Shown here: positions 41,149 through 49,921 of the stretch, in pieces
How positions within the stretch are numbered: the first letter of the stretch is position 1
Layout of the letters: each line of letters starts with the position of its first letter
From: an uncultured bacterium
GTDB lineage: Bacteria > Bacteroidota > Ignavibacteria > Kapaibacteriales > UBA4661
Assembly (NCBI GenBank): GCA_937899715.1
Contig: CALCNX010000070.1
Location: forward strand, 1-64,000
Direction of reading: 5' to 3'
Length of the DNA: 64,000 nt
Notes under the pieces: generated by a model
Databases searched by the model: none
The model's input: only the letters and a program-made list of their open reading frames with translations
What the model was told of the DNA's origin: nothing
Translations under genes and position numbers: made by a program

Positions 41149-41994
41149 CTATTTCCCCAACCACGCCTTAAAATCGGAGAATCGCTCACGGCTTACAAAG
41201 GTATCTCTTCCCTCTTCCTTCGATATGGCAGGAAGTGGTTTTAGATAGACCTTGAGCTTGCCAGACTGCTGCAAATGGACGCTACTGACAGCGCCCACGT
41301 GAACAATAAATTGCCGATTGATGCGAAAGAATGTTTCACGGGGAAGCAGCGATTCCAGTTCATCCAGAGAGCGATTTTTGATATACCGCTTGTCGTCGTG
41401 CGTTGTGATGTAGGTTAATTTATTTTCCGATGAGATAAAAGCTATATCATCATACGCAAGCGGTAGCATTTTGTTGCCTTGCTGCACGAGCAAACGCGAA
41501 CTATTCTGCGCAGGCTGTGCCTGCAAAAGCTGCTCAACTAAACGTGTTATGTTTGCGTTTGAGTCTTGTTGTTCACTTTGGTACGCTTTTTCGGCGCTCT
41601 TGTCCGCAGCCGCAGCAGCCACGCTCCCCACATACATCTCGTGCAAGTGCCTATATTTTTCCAAACTGCGCTGCAAATCTACCTTCGTGATGGGCTTGAG
41701 AAGATAATCAATACTGTGTACTTTGAATGCTTGAAGAGCAAATTCATCAAACGAAGTTGTAAAAATAACGGGATTCGGCACATGAACTTGCGTAAAGATT
41801 TCAAACGAAAGCCCGTCTGCCAGTTGAATATCCATAAATGCCAGATCCGGCGGCGGCATCGTACGCAGCCATTCCACAGCGTTTTGAATACTGTCCAGTT
41901 CGCCCACAATGGTAACGGAATCATCAACTTCCCGTAGTTGTGCTTTGAGCCAGTCAATGGCTATTGCTTCGTCTTCGACAATCAGAACGTTCAT
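41149..41994 (-). CDS. LytTR-family response regulator
   Basis: A 281-residue protein starting at 41994 (MNVLIVEDEAIAIDWLKAQL), which gives the receiver domain its usual beginning; an in-frame ATG 54 nt upstream adds non-homologous residues. The receiver domain has the acidic pair EDE, phosphoacceptor D in PDLAFMDIQLADGLSFEIF, a T in VIFTTSFDEFALQAF and K in YLLKPI. The C-terminal LytTR domain spans about residues 180-281 (RLLVQQGNKMLPLAYDDIAF, FFRINRQFIVHVGAVSSV). LytTR proteins bind pairs of direct repeats about two helical turns apart. It is transcribed after the LytS-type kinase, 84 nt downstream of it. Confidence 0.93.
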   Translation of the reverse strand: MNVLIVEDEAIAIDWLKAQLREVDDSVTIVGELDSIQNAVEWLRTMPPPDLAFMDIQLADGLSFEIFTQVHVPNPVIFTTSFDEFALQAFKVHSIDYLLKPITKVDLQRSLEKYRHLHEMYVGSVAAAAADKSAEKAYQSEQQDSNANITRLVEQLLQAQPAQNSSRLLVQQGNKMLPLAYDDIAFISSENKLTYITTHDDKRYIKNRSLDELESLLPRETFFRINRQFIVHVGAVSSVHLQQSGKLKVYLKPLPAISKEEGRDTFVSRERFSDFKAWLGK

Positions 41995-42078
41995 AGCGGC
42001 GGAAGAATGAGAGACAAATGGTGTTCGTAAAATACAGAAATTGCACACGAAACGGGAATTTTTTGCGGGCGCAAATGC

Positions 42079-43620
42079 TCATAACTTGTTTTCGTCGTTG
42101 TCTTGCAATGCCGACTCAGGTATGAATCCCGGCGCAATCAGTGGTAAAACAACTGTGAATTGCTCGCTCTCTTCGATAATTTCCGGTGTTTGATTGGTAA
42201 GCAAAAGATAGCGGTGTTGCAAATTATGCAAACCGACTTTGGTACTATCGGTGAGCGTGTTTTGCTGCGTGTTTGCACTTATCATCATCAAATCATTAAT
42301 ACTCATTGTTCGGCGCTGTACGTTGTTCTGAACAATAAGATATGGCACTTGCTGAAAGGTAACGGGGTGCTGCTCGGACTCTACTGTAAGCGATATACGA
42401 AGAGGGTTTTGAGCAGAGAGGATATTATGCTTCACGGCGTTTTCCAACAGCAGCTGGAGCGTCATGGAGGGAAGTTTGTAGTGCAGATATTCTTTGGGAA
42501 CATCCATCTGCATATCAAACCCTTCTTTGAAGCGAACCGAAGCCAAAAATGTATATGCCTGCACAAAATTGAGTTCATCTTCCACCGTGACCAAATGTTG
42601 CTGGCGGTGCATCAACACATAACGATAGGTGTACGACAGTTTTTCCAAAAACTCAATCGCGGCTGTTTTATTGCTCATTATCAGACCACCAAGCGCTGTC
42701 AGGCTATTGAACAAAAAATGCGGCGCAAGTTGTGCCTGCAATGCTTCCAGCTGTGCCTGCCGCTCGCGTATCTGCTCATTGGCGAGATTATCCAGCGTTT
42801 CCCTCAGATTCGCCGTCATGCGGTTGAAAGCACGGGCAAGCCGCCCTATCTCATCCGGTTCGTTCATGGCTATTTGCACCTGAAGATTACCATACGAAAT
42901 ACGCTCTGCCGCTATTTGAATCAAGCGCAAGCGGCGCACGATGGAGCGTGCAATGAGCCAATTCACACCCAGCGAAATAATAATCGCAGCCACAAGGCTC
43001 ACCGTCACCAATAACCGTGAGAACAGGAAATGGCGGAGTATTTCGGAAGCAACTTCATCGGTGCGCCGCGAATTATCATCTATCAATTTGTTACTGATGG
43101 TCAATAATTCACCGAACACGCTATTTGCCTCGGCAACAGCAGCGAACACGCTATCTGCATTACTCGACCTGCTACCGTTCGTGTGTGTGAGTGCAAAGGC
43201 TCGTTGATAGCGCAGAAGATATTCTTTGGTAGTGCTGTCAAAGCGCATGAGCAACTCGCGCTCCGCCACCGACCGCACGGAACGCTGATAACTTTGCCGC
43301 ATCGTCGCTATGGCATTTGTCAAATCTTGAGCACTTTTGCTTTCTCGCTTTGATTGACGGCTCTGTATTGCAGTGGAATCTGCACGATATGATTCACTCA
43401 TACCCGATGAACTGTACAACGTGCCGTGAAGCGTGGTCAATGAGCGTTGCAGATTGTTTGCGGTGTTGATGCTTGGAAGCCAGTATTCATCAAATTTTTT
43501 GGTTTCGATGTACAGTTTTTCAAACTGAAACACCGACCACACACCAATAATCACCGTGCAGGTGAGCGTAACACCGGCAGCAATAAGGAGCTTGTCATTG
43601 ATTGGTGCGTTATTGAGCAT
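42079..43620 (-). CDS. LytS/YehU-type sensor histidine kinase
   Basis: A 513-residue protein: membrane segment 1 (about residues 10-31), a helical periplasmic domain (about 35-195) of the four-helix-bundle type, membrane segment 2 (about 200-226, LLVTVSLVAAIIISLGVNWL), a HAMP domain (RRLRLIQIAAERIS, NEPDEIGRLARAFNRMTANL), and a His_kinase (PF06580) domain with phosphoacceptor H in LAPHFLFNSLTALGGL. The ATPase part contains LPSMTLQLLLENAVKHNIL and a VGLHNLQHRYLLL segment. This kinase class pairs with LytTR regulators, and one is encoded next in the same transcript. The signal sensed is unknown. Confidence 0.93.
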   Translation of the reverse strand: MLNNAPINDKLLIAAGVTLTCTVIIGVWSVFQFEKLYIETKKFDEYWLPSINTANNLQRSLTTLHGTLYSSSGMSESYRADSTAIQSRQSKRESKSAQDLTNAIATMRQSYQRSVRSVAERELLMRFDSTTKEYLLRYQRAFALTHTNGSRSSNADSVFAAVAEANSVFGELLTISNKLIDDNSRRTDEVASEILRHFLFSRLLVTVSLVAAIIISLGVNWLIARSIVRRLRLIQIAAERISYGNLQVQIAMNEPDEIGRLARAFNRMTANLRETLDNLANEQIRERQAQLEALQAQLAPHFLFNSLTALGGLIMSNKTAAIEFLEKLSYTYRYVLMHRQQHLVTVEDELNFVQAYTFLASVRFKEGFDMQMDVPKEYLHYKLPSMTLQLLLENAVKHNILSAQNPLRISLTVESEQHPVTFQQVPYLIVQNNVQRRTMSINDLMMISANTQQNTLTDSTKVGLHNLQHRYLLLTNQTPEIIEESEQFTVVLPLIAPGFIPESALQDNDENKL

Positions 43621-43652
43621 TTTTTTACCTCTGCGTGTAAGACTTTTTTCGT

Positions 43653-45092
43653 TTATTCATCGTGCAAGGAACGGTCTTTGGTTTCATGCACAAAAAATGC
43701 CATAATCAGTGCCGTGATGATAATAACTCCAATGGGATAAAACAAACCTGCAAACATATCCTGCGTGGAACTGACAATCGCCGTGGAAATGAGCGGCAAG
43801 AGTCCGCCAAAAATGCCATTCCCAATATGGTACGGGAATGACATAGAAGTATAACGAATTTTTGTGGGAAATAATTCCACTAAAAAAGCGGCTATCGGAC
43901 CATAGACCATCGCCACAAAGAGAAGCTGCGCAAGCAAGCACAATTCAACAACGACGTAGTTCACAGACACGGGCATCGGGACAACGCCAAGCGGCAGAGC
44001 AAGAAAATCAAGATCGGGATGCACCGCCGCGCTCATCAGTTTGTAGATGGGAATATAGCTGGAAGCCGCAAGCATACACCCTGCGAGCATAATAGGTTTG
44101 CGTCCGATTTTGTCCGATAATTTGCCAAACAAAACAAAAAAAGGCGTTGTAACGGCAAGCGAAATAGCGACCAAGACGTTTGCGGTCAGAAAATCCATTT
44201 TCAAGATAGTTTGCAAATAAAACAGCGCATAGAACTGGCTGGTGTACCAAATCACGCCCTGCCCTGCCGTTGCTCCAAAAAGTGCAAGCAAGACATACCG
44301 AAGATTATACCAATTCCCAAAGCTGTCTTTGATGGGCGTTTTGGATGTGTGCCCACGACTTTTGAGCAGCTCAAAGATGGGAGATTCCCGTAATTGCAGC
44401 CTTATGTACAACGACACAGCAAGTAAAAAATACGACACCAAAAATGGAATTCGCCAGCCCCATGCCTTAAAGTCTTCATCTCCCAGCCATAACTGCGTGC
44501 CGGTGATAACGACAAGCGAAAAGAGAAAGCCAAGTGTGGCAGTGGTTTGAATAAAACTGGTGTAGAAGCCGCGTACATTATTCGGCACGTGCTCGGCAAC
44601 GTATGTTGCTGCCCCGCCGTATTCGCCGCCCAACGCCAGTCCCTGTGCCATTCTGAGCAGGACGAGCATAATGGTTGCCGAGATGCCGATTTGCTCGTAT
44701 GTGGGCAAAATCCCAACAAGAGCCGTTGCAAAGCCCATGACAATCATGGTCATCATAAATGTATATTTCCGCCCGATAATATCTCCCAAGCGCCCAAAGA
44801 CGAGAGCTCCAAACGGGCGAACAACAAACCCCGCTCCCAGAGCCGCAAACGCTGACAATAGTTGCGCAAAGCCATCGCCTTTCGGAAAAAAAAGATTACT
44901 AAAAAAAACCGACAACCCCGCATATAAATAAAAATCGTACCATTCAAATAATGTTCCGATGGACGATGCTAATATGACAAACCGAAGATTGCGCTTTTCG
45001 GCGGCACTACCGAGATTTTGAGTATCATTCAGGATAGTAGTCCGACTTTGCTCTGTAACAGCAGGCGGCAAGTAACTATCCGTATTCTTCAT
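43653..45092 (-). CDS. MFS transporter, metabolite:H+ symporter (MHS) family, copy 1
   Basis: A 479-residue, 12-segment transporter. MHS signatures: SSIGTLFEWYDFYLYAGL in the first segment, RPFGALVFGRLGDIIGRKYT (MFS motif A), RMAQGLALGGEYGGAATYVA, and the paralogous FGKLSDKIGRKPIML in the second half. The family includes shikimate, alpha-ketoglutarate, citrate and proline/betaine importers; the substrate cannot be read from sequence. It lies downstream of a paralogue in the same direction (154-nt gap with a hairpin) and 32 nt upstream of the LytS-type kinase gene. Confidence 0.92.
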   Translation of the reverse strand: MKNTDSYLPPAVTEQSRTTILNDTQNLGSAAEKRNLRFVILASSIGTLFEWYDFYLYAGLSVFFSNLFFPKGDGFAQLLSAFAALGAGFVVRPFGALVFGRLGDIIGRKYTFMMTMIVMGFATALVGILPTYEQIGISATIMLVLLRMAQGLALGGEYGGAATYVAEHVPNNVRGFYTSFIQTTATLGFLFSLVVITGTQLWLGDEDFKAWGWRIPFLVSYFLLAVSLYIRLQLRESPIFELLKSRGHTSKTPIKDSFGNWYNLRYVLLALFGATAGQGVIWYTSQFYALFYLQTILKMDFLTANVLVAISLAVTTPFFVLFGKLSDKIGRKPIMLAGCMLAASSYIPIYKLMSAAVHPDLDFLALPLGVVPMPVSVNYVVVELCLLAQLLFVAMVYGPIAAFLVELFPTKIRYTSMSFPYHIGNGIFGGLLPLISTAIVSSTQDMFAGLFYPIGVIIITALIMAFFVHETKDRSLHDE

Positions 45093-45157
45093 ACAGTCCC
45101 ATCCTGAAAAATATCAATAGAAGGATTAAATATGGGCTTCAGCAGAGAACAAATGTA

Positions 45158-45187
45158 GGGCATAGAATCAATGATGCTTCTATGCCC
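45158..45187 (-). terminator. Hairpin between the two MHS transporter genes
   Basis: GGGCATAGA (45158-45166) pairs with TCTATGCCC (45179-45187) around a 12-nt loop. On the minus strand it is followed only by TACATTTGTT, so termination would be weak; partial read-through into the second transporter is likely. Confidence 0.5.
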
Positions 45188-45246
45188 ACGCAAATTGTTG
45201 TTTCTCTGCTTCCAATTATTCCAATTACCACAAGGTATTGTAGTAC

Positions 45247-46896
45247 TTAGACTGCCTTGCCTTCCTCGCGCAGGTGTTCAAGCTCGTCCCAGAGACTATG
45301 ACGCTTTTTATTATGAATCAGCAATGAACCAATAACAAAAGTAATGCCGGCAACAATCATCGGGTACCACAAGCCCGCGAAAGCATTGCCCGTATTGATG
45401 ACCATAAATGCCCCGATAGTTGGTAACAGCCCGCCAAAAACACCGTTGCCGATGTGATACGGCAGCGACATGGACGTATAGCGAATTCTTGTCGGAAAAA
45501 GCTCCACAAGGAACGCAGCAATCGGTCCATAAACCATCGTTACAAACAGCACCTGAATCACGACCCAGAAGACTAGCATGGTTGTATCGGGTTTAGGAAG
45601 CAGTTTTGCTTCTGTCATAGCAACCGCTACAATGGGTGAAAATCCACCTTCCGATGCTTCTGCGATTGCTTTTTGTGCTGATACAATATCTTTGCGAGCG
45701 CTGATGGCTTTGTCTGGCTTTAGCATGAAGCTAAAAAATCCTTGCGTCTCCTCTGTTGCGCCAGCAGCCACAGGTGTAAGCGTTTGAATTTTTTTGTTCA
45801 AAACAGTTGTCGTTGAATCTTTCACAGACTTGATGTACTCTGGTGTGTAGCCAGCAGCACCTATCATGTTTTGATAAATCGGGATATAGGACACGACTGC
45901 AATAGCGCAGCCCGCCATAATAATCCACTTACGACCAATGCGGTCAGAGAGCCAACCAAACAAAATAAAAAATGGCGTACCAATCAATAGCGCTATCGAA
46001 ATCACCTGTGTAGCCGTCACATACTCAACTTTAAGAATCGTTTGGAGATAATAATACGCATAGAACTGTCCTGTGTACCAGACTACACCTTGCCCGGCTG
46101 TTGCACCGAAAAGTGCCAAAAGAACAAATTTTAGATTAAACCAATTACCAAAGCTCTCAGTAATAGGATTTTTCGATGCCTTGCCCGATGCTTTCAACCG
46201 TGCAAACATCGGCGATTCTTGCATACGGATACGGATAAAGTACGAAATAACCACGAGTGCAATCGAAATCAAAAATGGTATCCGCCATCCCCATTCTTTG
46301 AAGCTCGCCTCGCCCATGTACTGTCTGGTGATAAGTATCACCCCCAGCGAAACGAAGAGACCGAGCGTTGCTGTGGTCTGGATAAAGCTCGTGTAATAGC
46401 CACGTTTGTCGTCCGGACAATGCTCCGCAATATACGTTGCAGCACCGCCGTATTCGCCGCCTAGCGCCAAGCCTTGCAGTAAGCGGAGCGTGAGCAGAAG
46501 AATAGGAGCCAAAACACCAACCTGAGCGAACCCGGGCAAGAGACCAATCGCAAAGGTTGAACCGCCCATCAAGAGAAGAGTCAACAAGAACGTGAATTTG
46601 CGACCGACAATATCGCCCAAACGACCGAAGATAATGGCTCCAAACGGGCGTACTATAAAGCCTGTGGCAAACGTTGCTAATGTAGCAATCGTCGCAAATG
46701 CCTCGTTATCTTTGGGAAAAAAATAGGTGCTAATCACGGTCGCTAATGAACCAAAAATATAGAAATCATACCATTCAATCAGCGTTCCCGCCGATGATGC
46801 GCCAATGACGCTCCAGATATTGTAGGATTTGGTATAGTCCGCATCGTGCGCATGATGTGCGCTGTTTGCTGCTGTTTGCATACTATGGAAGAACAA
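45247..46896 (-). CDS. MFS transporter, MHS family, copy 2, with enlarged loop
   Basis: A 549-residue paralogue of the 43653 gene. ASSAGTLIEWYDFYIFGSLA, RPFGAIIFGRLGDIVGRKFT and RLLQGLALGGEYGGAATYIA are nearly the same as in copy 1. It differs by about 70 extra residues between segments 9 and 10 (about residues 343-415, TPEYIKSVKDSTTTVLNKKI to VSAQKAIAEASEGGFSPI), a predicted soluble insertion. The ATG at 46896 gives MFFHSMQTAAN; initiation at the second methionine (46881) is equally plausible. Tandem paralogues suggest duplication followed by substrate change. The nearest upstream gene in the same direction is the porin-like 47123. Confidence 0.92.
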   Translation of the reverse strand: MFFHSMQTAANSAHHAHDADYTKSYNIWSVIGASSAGTLIEWYDFYIFGSLATVISTYFFPKDNEAFATIATLATFATGFIVRPFGAIIFGRLGDIVGRKFTFLLTLLLMGGSTFAIGLLPGFAQVGVLAPILLLTLRLLQGLALGGEYGGAATYIAEHCPDDKRGYYTSFIQTTATLGLFVSLGVILITRQYMGEASFKEWGWRIPFLISIALVVISYFIRIRMQESPMFARLKASGKASKNPITESFGNWFNLKFVLLALFGATAGQGVVWYTGQFYAYYYLQTILKVEYVTATQVISIALLIGTPFFILFGWLSDRIGRKWIIMAGCAIAVVSYIPIYQNMIGAAGYTPEYIKSVKDSTTTVLNKKIQTLTPVAAGATEETQGFFSFMLKPDKAISARKDIVSAQKAIAEASEGGFSPIVAVAMTEAKLLPKPDTTMLVFWVVIQVLFVTMVYGPIAAFLVELFPTRIRYTSMSLPYHIGNGVFGGLLPTIGAFMVINTGNAFAGLWYPMIVAGITFVIGSLLIHNKKRHSLWDELEHLREEGKAV

Positions 46897-47078
46897 AGAT
46901 GAGACAAGAAGAATTATGTGGATTCACTACAAAAATTTCTTGCTGTGGCTGTAAACGTAGTTTTTTGGGATTAGTAACTATGAGCAAACAGGTACGCCGA
47001 CACACAAAGACGGCTTCCTTCTCACACAATACCTGAACACGTCACGTTTTTCAAACTACACAGCAATAATCAAAAATC

Positions 47079-47135
47079 CAATCGTTAAAGATAAAGCCAA
47101 TCATTAAAGATAGAGCCAATCATTAAAGATAGACT
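47079..47135. repeat. Three tandem 19-bp repeats overlapping a stop codon
   Basis: Units CAATCGTTAAAGATAAAGC (47079-47097), CAATCATTAAAGATAGAGC (47098-47116) and CAATCATTAAAGATAGACT (47117-47135). The third unit encodes the last codons and stop of the 47123-48571 gene, so the array probably arose by duplication of the gene's 3' end. The rest of the 226-nt gap to 46897 shows no gene. Confidence 0.75.
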
Positions 47136-48571
47136 TGCGCTTGCATGATAAACTCAGTTCTGGTTTCCAGAAAGTTCCGCGACGCATCATACACCGGACG
47201 ACCGCGATAGTGGAAATTTATCCGTGCATGATGACCTTCCAAGAACCAATTAAAACCCGCTTCAGGCAAAAGATACGGCTGATTGAGCGCTTCAAAACTA
47301 CCGACGGTAGCAGCCAGATAGGGCTGAATACGAGTGTTGCTGAAAATACCGTCGTTCAGGAGTTTGACTCGCCCGGGAAGAACATACCCGACTTCAGCAT
47401 ATCCGCCGTGTCCTGTGCCCACAAGCGGATAAGCATTACCGCCGCCGTTGAATGAATTTGGCGAACCGGCAACGGCACGAACACTCGTGACGGGATTCAT
47501 AATGCCGATGTTCCGAATGTAGTTCGGTCCCATTGCATAGTTGTAATAGACCGCATAAACGGTGAGCGCATCGGGGTCTTTTCCGGCTTGCAAAGGCAAA
47601 TCCATGAAGAAATCCGCCGAGAGAACACGGTAATCCGTGTTTGCGGTATCATAGCGGCGTGTTTCTGTGTTGTATTTATTCGTCCACATTCCATTCGGCT
47701 GGAATTGGAAGCCCACGCCGACATTCAGCACTTTTTTCGTACCGACATACGAACCAACAGTAAATGGCAGAGTGCGATTTTCTTTGTCCCAGAACTCATA
47801 CGCCAGATAGCCCTTCAATTCGCCTGTAAGCTGGTTCGGAGAGTAATTGCTTGCAGCCCGTGTGGTATCGCGGGTGAGATTGGTGAAAGCGTTGTTGATA
47901 CCGAAGCGGAACGGCATATCGAAAGCAAAGGTATAATCAAAACCAAGCGCTTTGCCCTTGACGTACGTGCCAATCATCCGTACAAATTGGTCGGTTGCGT
48001 CGATGGTGGGCCAGCACAATACGGGCGAATCATTTGCCATATAGTTCAATGTGCTCGACATGGTCATACGGGACAGCCCGCCCCAGTAGTGCATCCCGAA
48101 TCCCCAGAACAAACCATCATCGGTGGGAGTATTTCCGCCCGCCACACGCAATTCACCATAAATATCGTGGAAAAAGATTTGTGGTTTTTTCGCGCTCAGT
48201 GTCGGGTCAACTGTTGTACCGGGCGCACCCACACCGCCTGTGGACTCAGTTTGATTGTTGATGCCCAAGTGCATCACGACCAAAAAATCTTTGTCTATCT
48301 GCGTATGCAGGAGGAATCGTGAGCGGCGTATGCCAATATCAAAGGAATTTGGAGCGGCTGCCTCCTGAATGTAGGAATTGGGGTTGGTCTGCAAGTAACG
48401 AAACCATATCTGATGCCACGTCAGAAAACGAATGTATCTCGTTTTGTCATCATTCAGGTTAATGCGAATACCTGTGCCGTAAATATCACTGCCCTGCGAA
48501 AAGAGCGGCTGCCACGAAGACAATAAACAGCTTCCCAGCAGAATCACAAAAAGGGAACGGAATTTCATCAT
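47123..48571 (-). CDS. Outer-membrane porin-like beta-barrel protein
   Basis: A 482-residue protein with a signal peptide (hydrophobic residues about 5-25, cleavage after LFSQ). The mature N-terminus contains INLNDDKTRYIRFLTWHQIW and RRSRFLLHTQIDKDFLVVMH, followed by many amphipathic strands alternating with Asn/Gly/Pro-rich loops, and the chain ends in TEFIMQAQVYL. The RRSR.L..Q.. segment resembles phosphate-selective or general porins of the phylum, but I cannot name the family firmly. Two MHS symporters lie downstream on the same strand, so it may admit their substrate; that is inference from position. Confidence 0.6.
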   Translation of the reverse strand: MMKFRSLFVILLGSCLLSSWQPLFSQGSDIYGTGIRINLNDDKTRYIRFLTWHQIWFRYLQTNPNSYIQEAAAPNSFDIGIRRSRFLLHTQIDKDFLVVMHLGINNQTESTGGVGAPGTTVDPTLSAKKPQIFFHDIYGELRVAGGNTPTDDGLFWGFGMHYWGGLSRMTMSSTLNYMANDSPVLCWPTIDATDQFVRMIGTYVKGKALGFDYTFAFDMPFRFGINNAFTNLTRDTTRAASNYSPNQLTGELKGYLAYEFWDKENRTLPFTVGSYVGTKKVLNVGVGFQFQPNGMWTNKYNTETRRYDTANTDYRVLSADFFMDLPLQAGKDPDALTVYAVYYNYAMGPNYIRNIGIMNPVTSVRAVAGSPNSFNGGGNAYPLVGTGHGGYAEVGYVLPGRVKLLNDGIFSNTRIQPYLAATVGSFEALNQPYLLPEAGFNWFLEGHHARINFHYRGRPVYDASRNFLETRTEFIMQAQVYL

Positions 48572-48941
48572 GGTACTGAGGAAATGAGGCGTTAAAAAGA
48601 AGGGATTATATTCTCTCTGAACATTCTTTGAACATCACTTGGGCGAAACACACAACTCTATACATCACCAAACCAAACACACAACTCTGACCATTACAAA
48701 ACCTCTCTTGGAAGCATTTGGCAGCGCTGCCCTCTCCTTTGTGAGCAATGTGACTTTTATCATGGGACGAATTTATTCTTTTTATCCGTTCGGTGTTCAG
48801 GGCTTCGGATAAACCGTAGAAAATTTGGATGAAGTGAGGAATTTTTTGGATGAATCGGATGCAGGACGAATCGCTGTCTATCAAAGTGTGCTTCAGAGAT
48901 TGTTGATTCTCATTGTAAAAGTTCTTTTTTGAGCATTTTTC

Positions 48942-48977
48942 CATTCACCCCAAAATCCGACCGTTTCACCCCAAAAT
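48942..48977 (+). promoter_or_regulatory. Candidate LytTR-type direct repeat
   Basis: CCATTCACCCCAAAAT (48942-48957) and CCGTTTCACCCCAAAAT (48962-48978) share TTCACCCCAAAAT with TTC-to-TTC spacing of 21 bp, two helical turns. LytTR regulators characteristically bind two direct repeats spaced this way. A LytTR regulator is encoded 7 kb away (41149-41994). The second repeat adjoins the -33 region of a candidate promoter, an activator-type position. Confidence 0.55.
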
Positions 48978-48979
48978 TT

Positions 48980-49011
48980 TTGGAGGCTCTCCCGCACCAA
49001 TGTATCTTTAG
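48980..49011 (+). promoter_or_regulatory. Candidate Bacteroidota-type promoter of the 49053 gene
   Basis: TTTG at 48980-48983, a 20-nt spacer, and TATCTTTA at 49004-49011 match the TTTG / TAnnTTTG consensus with one mismatch. It directs rightward transcription with a leader of about 35 nt, ending with a CGGAG ribosome site at 49041-49045. Confidence 0.6.
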
Positions 49012-49052
49012 GAGTTGTAAACCTGTTGTTTCCTTTTTATCGGAGTTTTTCT

Positions 49053-49910
49053 ATGAAAAAATTTGTGAACAAGTCTCTGCTCTTGATGTGGTGTCTGCTG
49101 GGTTTGTTAAGTGCCTCCGCAGGATATGCTCAAACAAGTGCGTTACCGAATGACCCCAGAACGAAAGAATTTTCCTTGTTTGGCGTGGGCGTGTACGGCG
49201 GCATGGATTACCGCCCCATCACGATGGACGCGGCGAATTTTCGGGGCATGAATGCTCTTCCCACGTGCTGTTCGCAGAAATACGGCACACAAACCACACT
49301 GAATTGGCTTGTCGGAATCTCCCTTGATTATACGCTCACAAACTGGTTATTACTGGATTTCAGAGAATATTTGTTTTCATCAAACGTAGGTTTTACCCAG
49401 CAAGAAAATATTCTAGTCGGTGTCAATGGTATAGGACAAGAGATAGCTATTCGCCATTCACTAAAATTGAGTATGCTCAATCTTGGGTTAGAGCCATCAT
49501 TGAAAGTGCGCGTGCTACCCATACCCATCACGGCGACCTACGCGCCTTCGCTCTACCTGCAAATTGGTATCAACACTACCTTATCGGCTTCAAGCAAGTA
49601 TGAGTACGAAGAAAGTATTTCAGAGAACTCACCCGTACGATTCGTAGATTCTCAGGGAAAAGCAACCGCTACGCGCAATCAGCAAAGCGGACAGATACGC
49701 TATCTGAATCAATTTCAATTTGCGCTTTTTGCAGGCTTCGATTCCGAAATTTATTTGGAGAGCGAATATCCCGCACACTGGATTCTTGCGCCCTTTGCGC
49801 GGTATTATGTTCCGCTGACAGCCATCACCGCACAAAATGAACTCTCGTGGGGCAATGCCCTGCAAGGCGGTATAGCGCTTCGTTACCGTTTTATCACACC
49901 AAAAAATTAA
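49053..49910 (+). CDS. Outer-membrane beta-barrel protein, unknown
   Basis: A 285-residue protein starting at 49053 (MKKFVNKSLLLMWCLLGLLS), chosen for the CGGAG 8 nt upstream and a typical signal peptide; cleavage is expected after GYAQ. The mature chain alternates strands (FSLFGVGVYGGMDYRPITMD, SLDYTLTNWLLLDFREYLFS, PSLKVRVLPIPITATYAPSL) and ends in GGIALRYRFITPKN. It contains a vicinal CC pair near residue 80. It resembles small porin-like or OmpA-barrel proteins of the phylum without a definable family. Candidate LytTR repeats precede it, and a broken T9SS-cargo gene follows 11 nt later. Confidence 0.65.
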   Translation: MKKFVNKSLLLMWCLLGLLSASAGYAQTSALPNDPRTKEFSLFGVGVYGGMDYRPITMDAANFRGMNALPTCCSQKYGTQTTLNWLVGISLDYTLTNWLLLDFREYLFSSNVGFTQQENILVGVNGIGQEIAIRHSLKLSMLNLGLEPSLKVRVLPIPITATYAPSLYLQIGINTTLSASSKYEYEESISENSPVRFVDSQGKATATRNQQSGQIRYLNQFQFALFAGFDSEIYLESEYPAHWILAPFARYYVPLTAITAQNELSWGNALQGGIALRYRFITPKN

Positions 49911-49921
49911 GGAGAATTGTC

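Larger units (their letters stand above)
48572..49052. other. 481-nt intergenic region with divergent promoters, no gene seen
   Basis: No credible coding frame is present. Visible structure: a direct repeat AAACACACAACTCT at 48646-48659 and 48675-48688; a perfect 12-bp palindrome GGCAGCGCTGCC at 48720-48731; and, near the right gene, a LytTR-like direct repeat plus promoter (annotated separately). It must also hold the promoter of the leftward porin-like gene, for which I see no clear box. Confidence 0.6.

Noticed and set aside
43653..46896. The two MHS transporters as one duplicated operon with a shared substrate
   Set aside because: Copy 2 has a 70-residue insertion and a hairpin separates the genes; the sequence gives no basis for the same substrate or for naming one.
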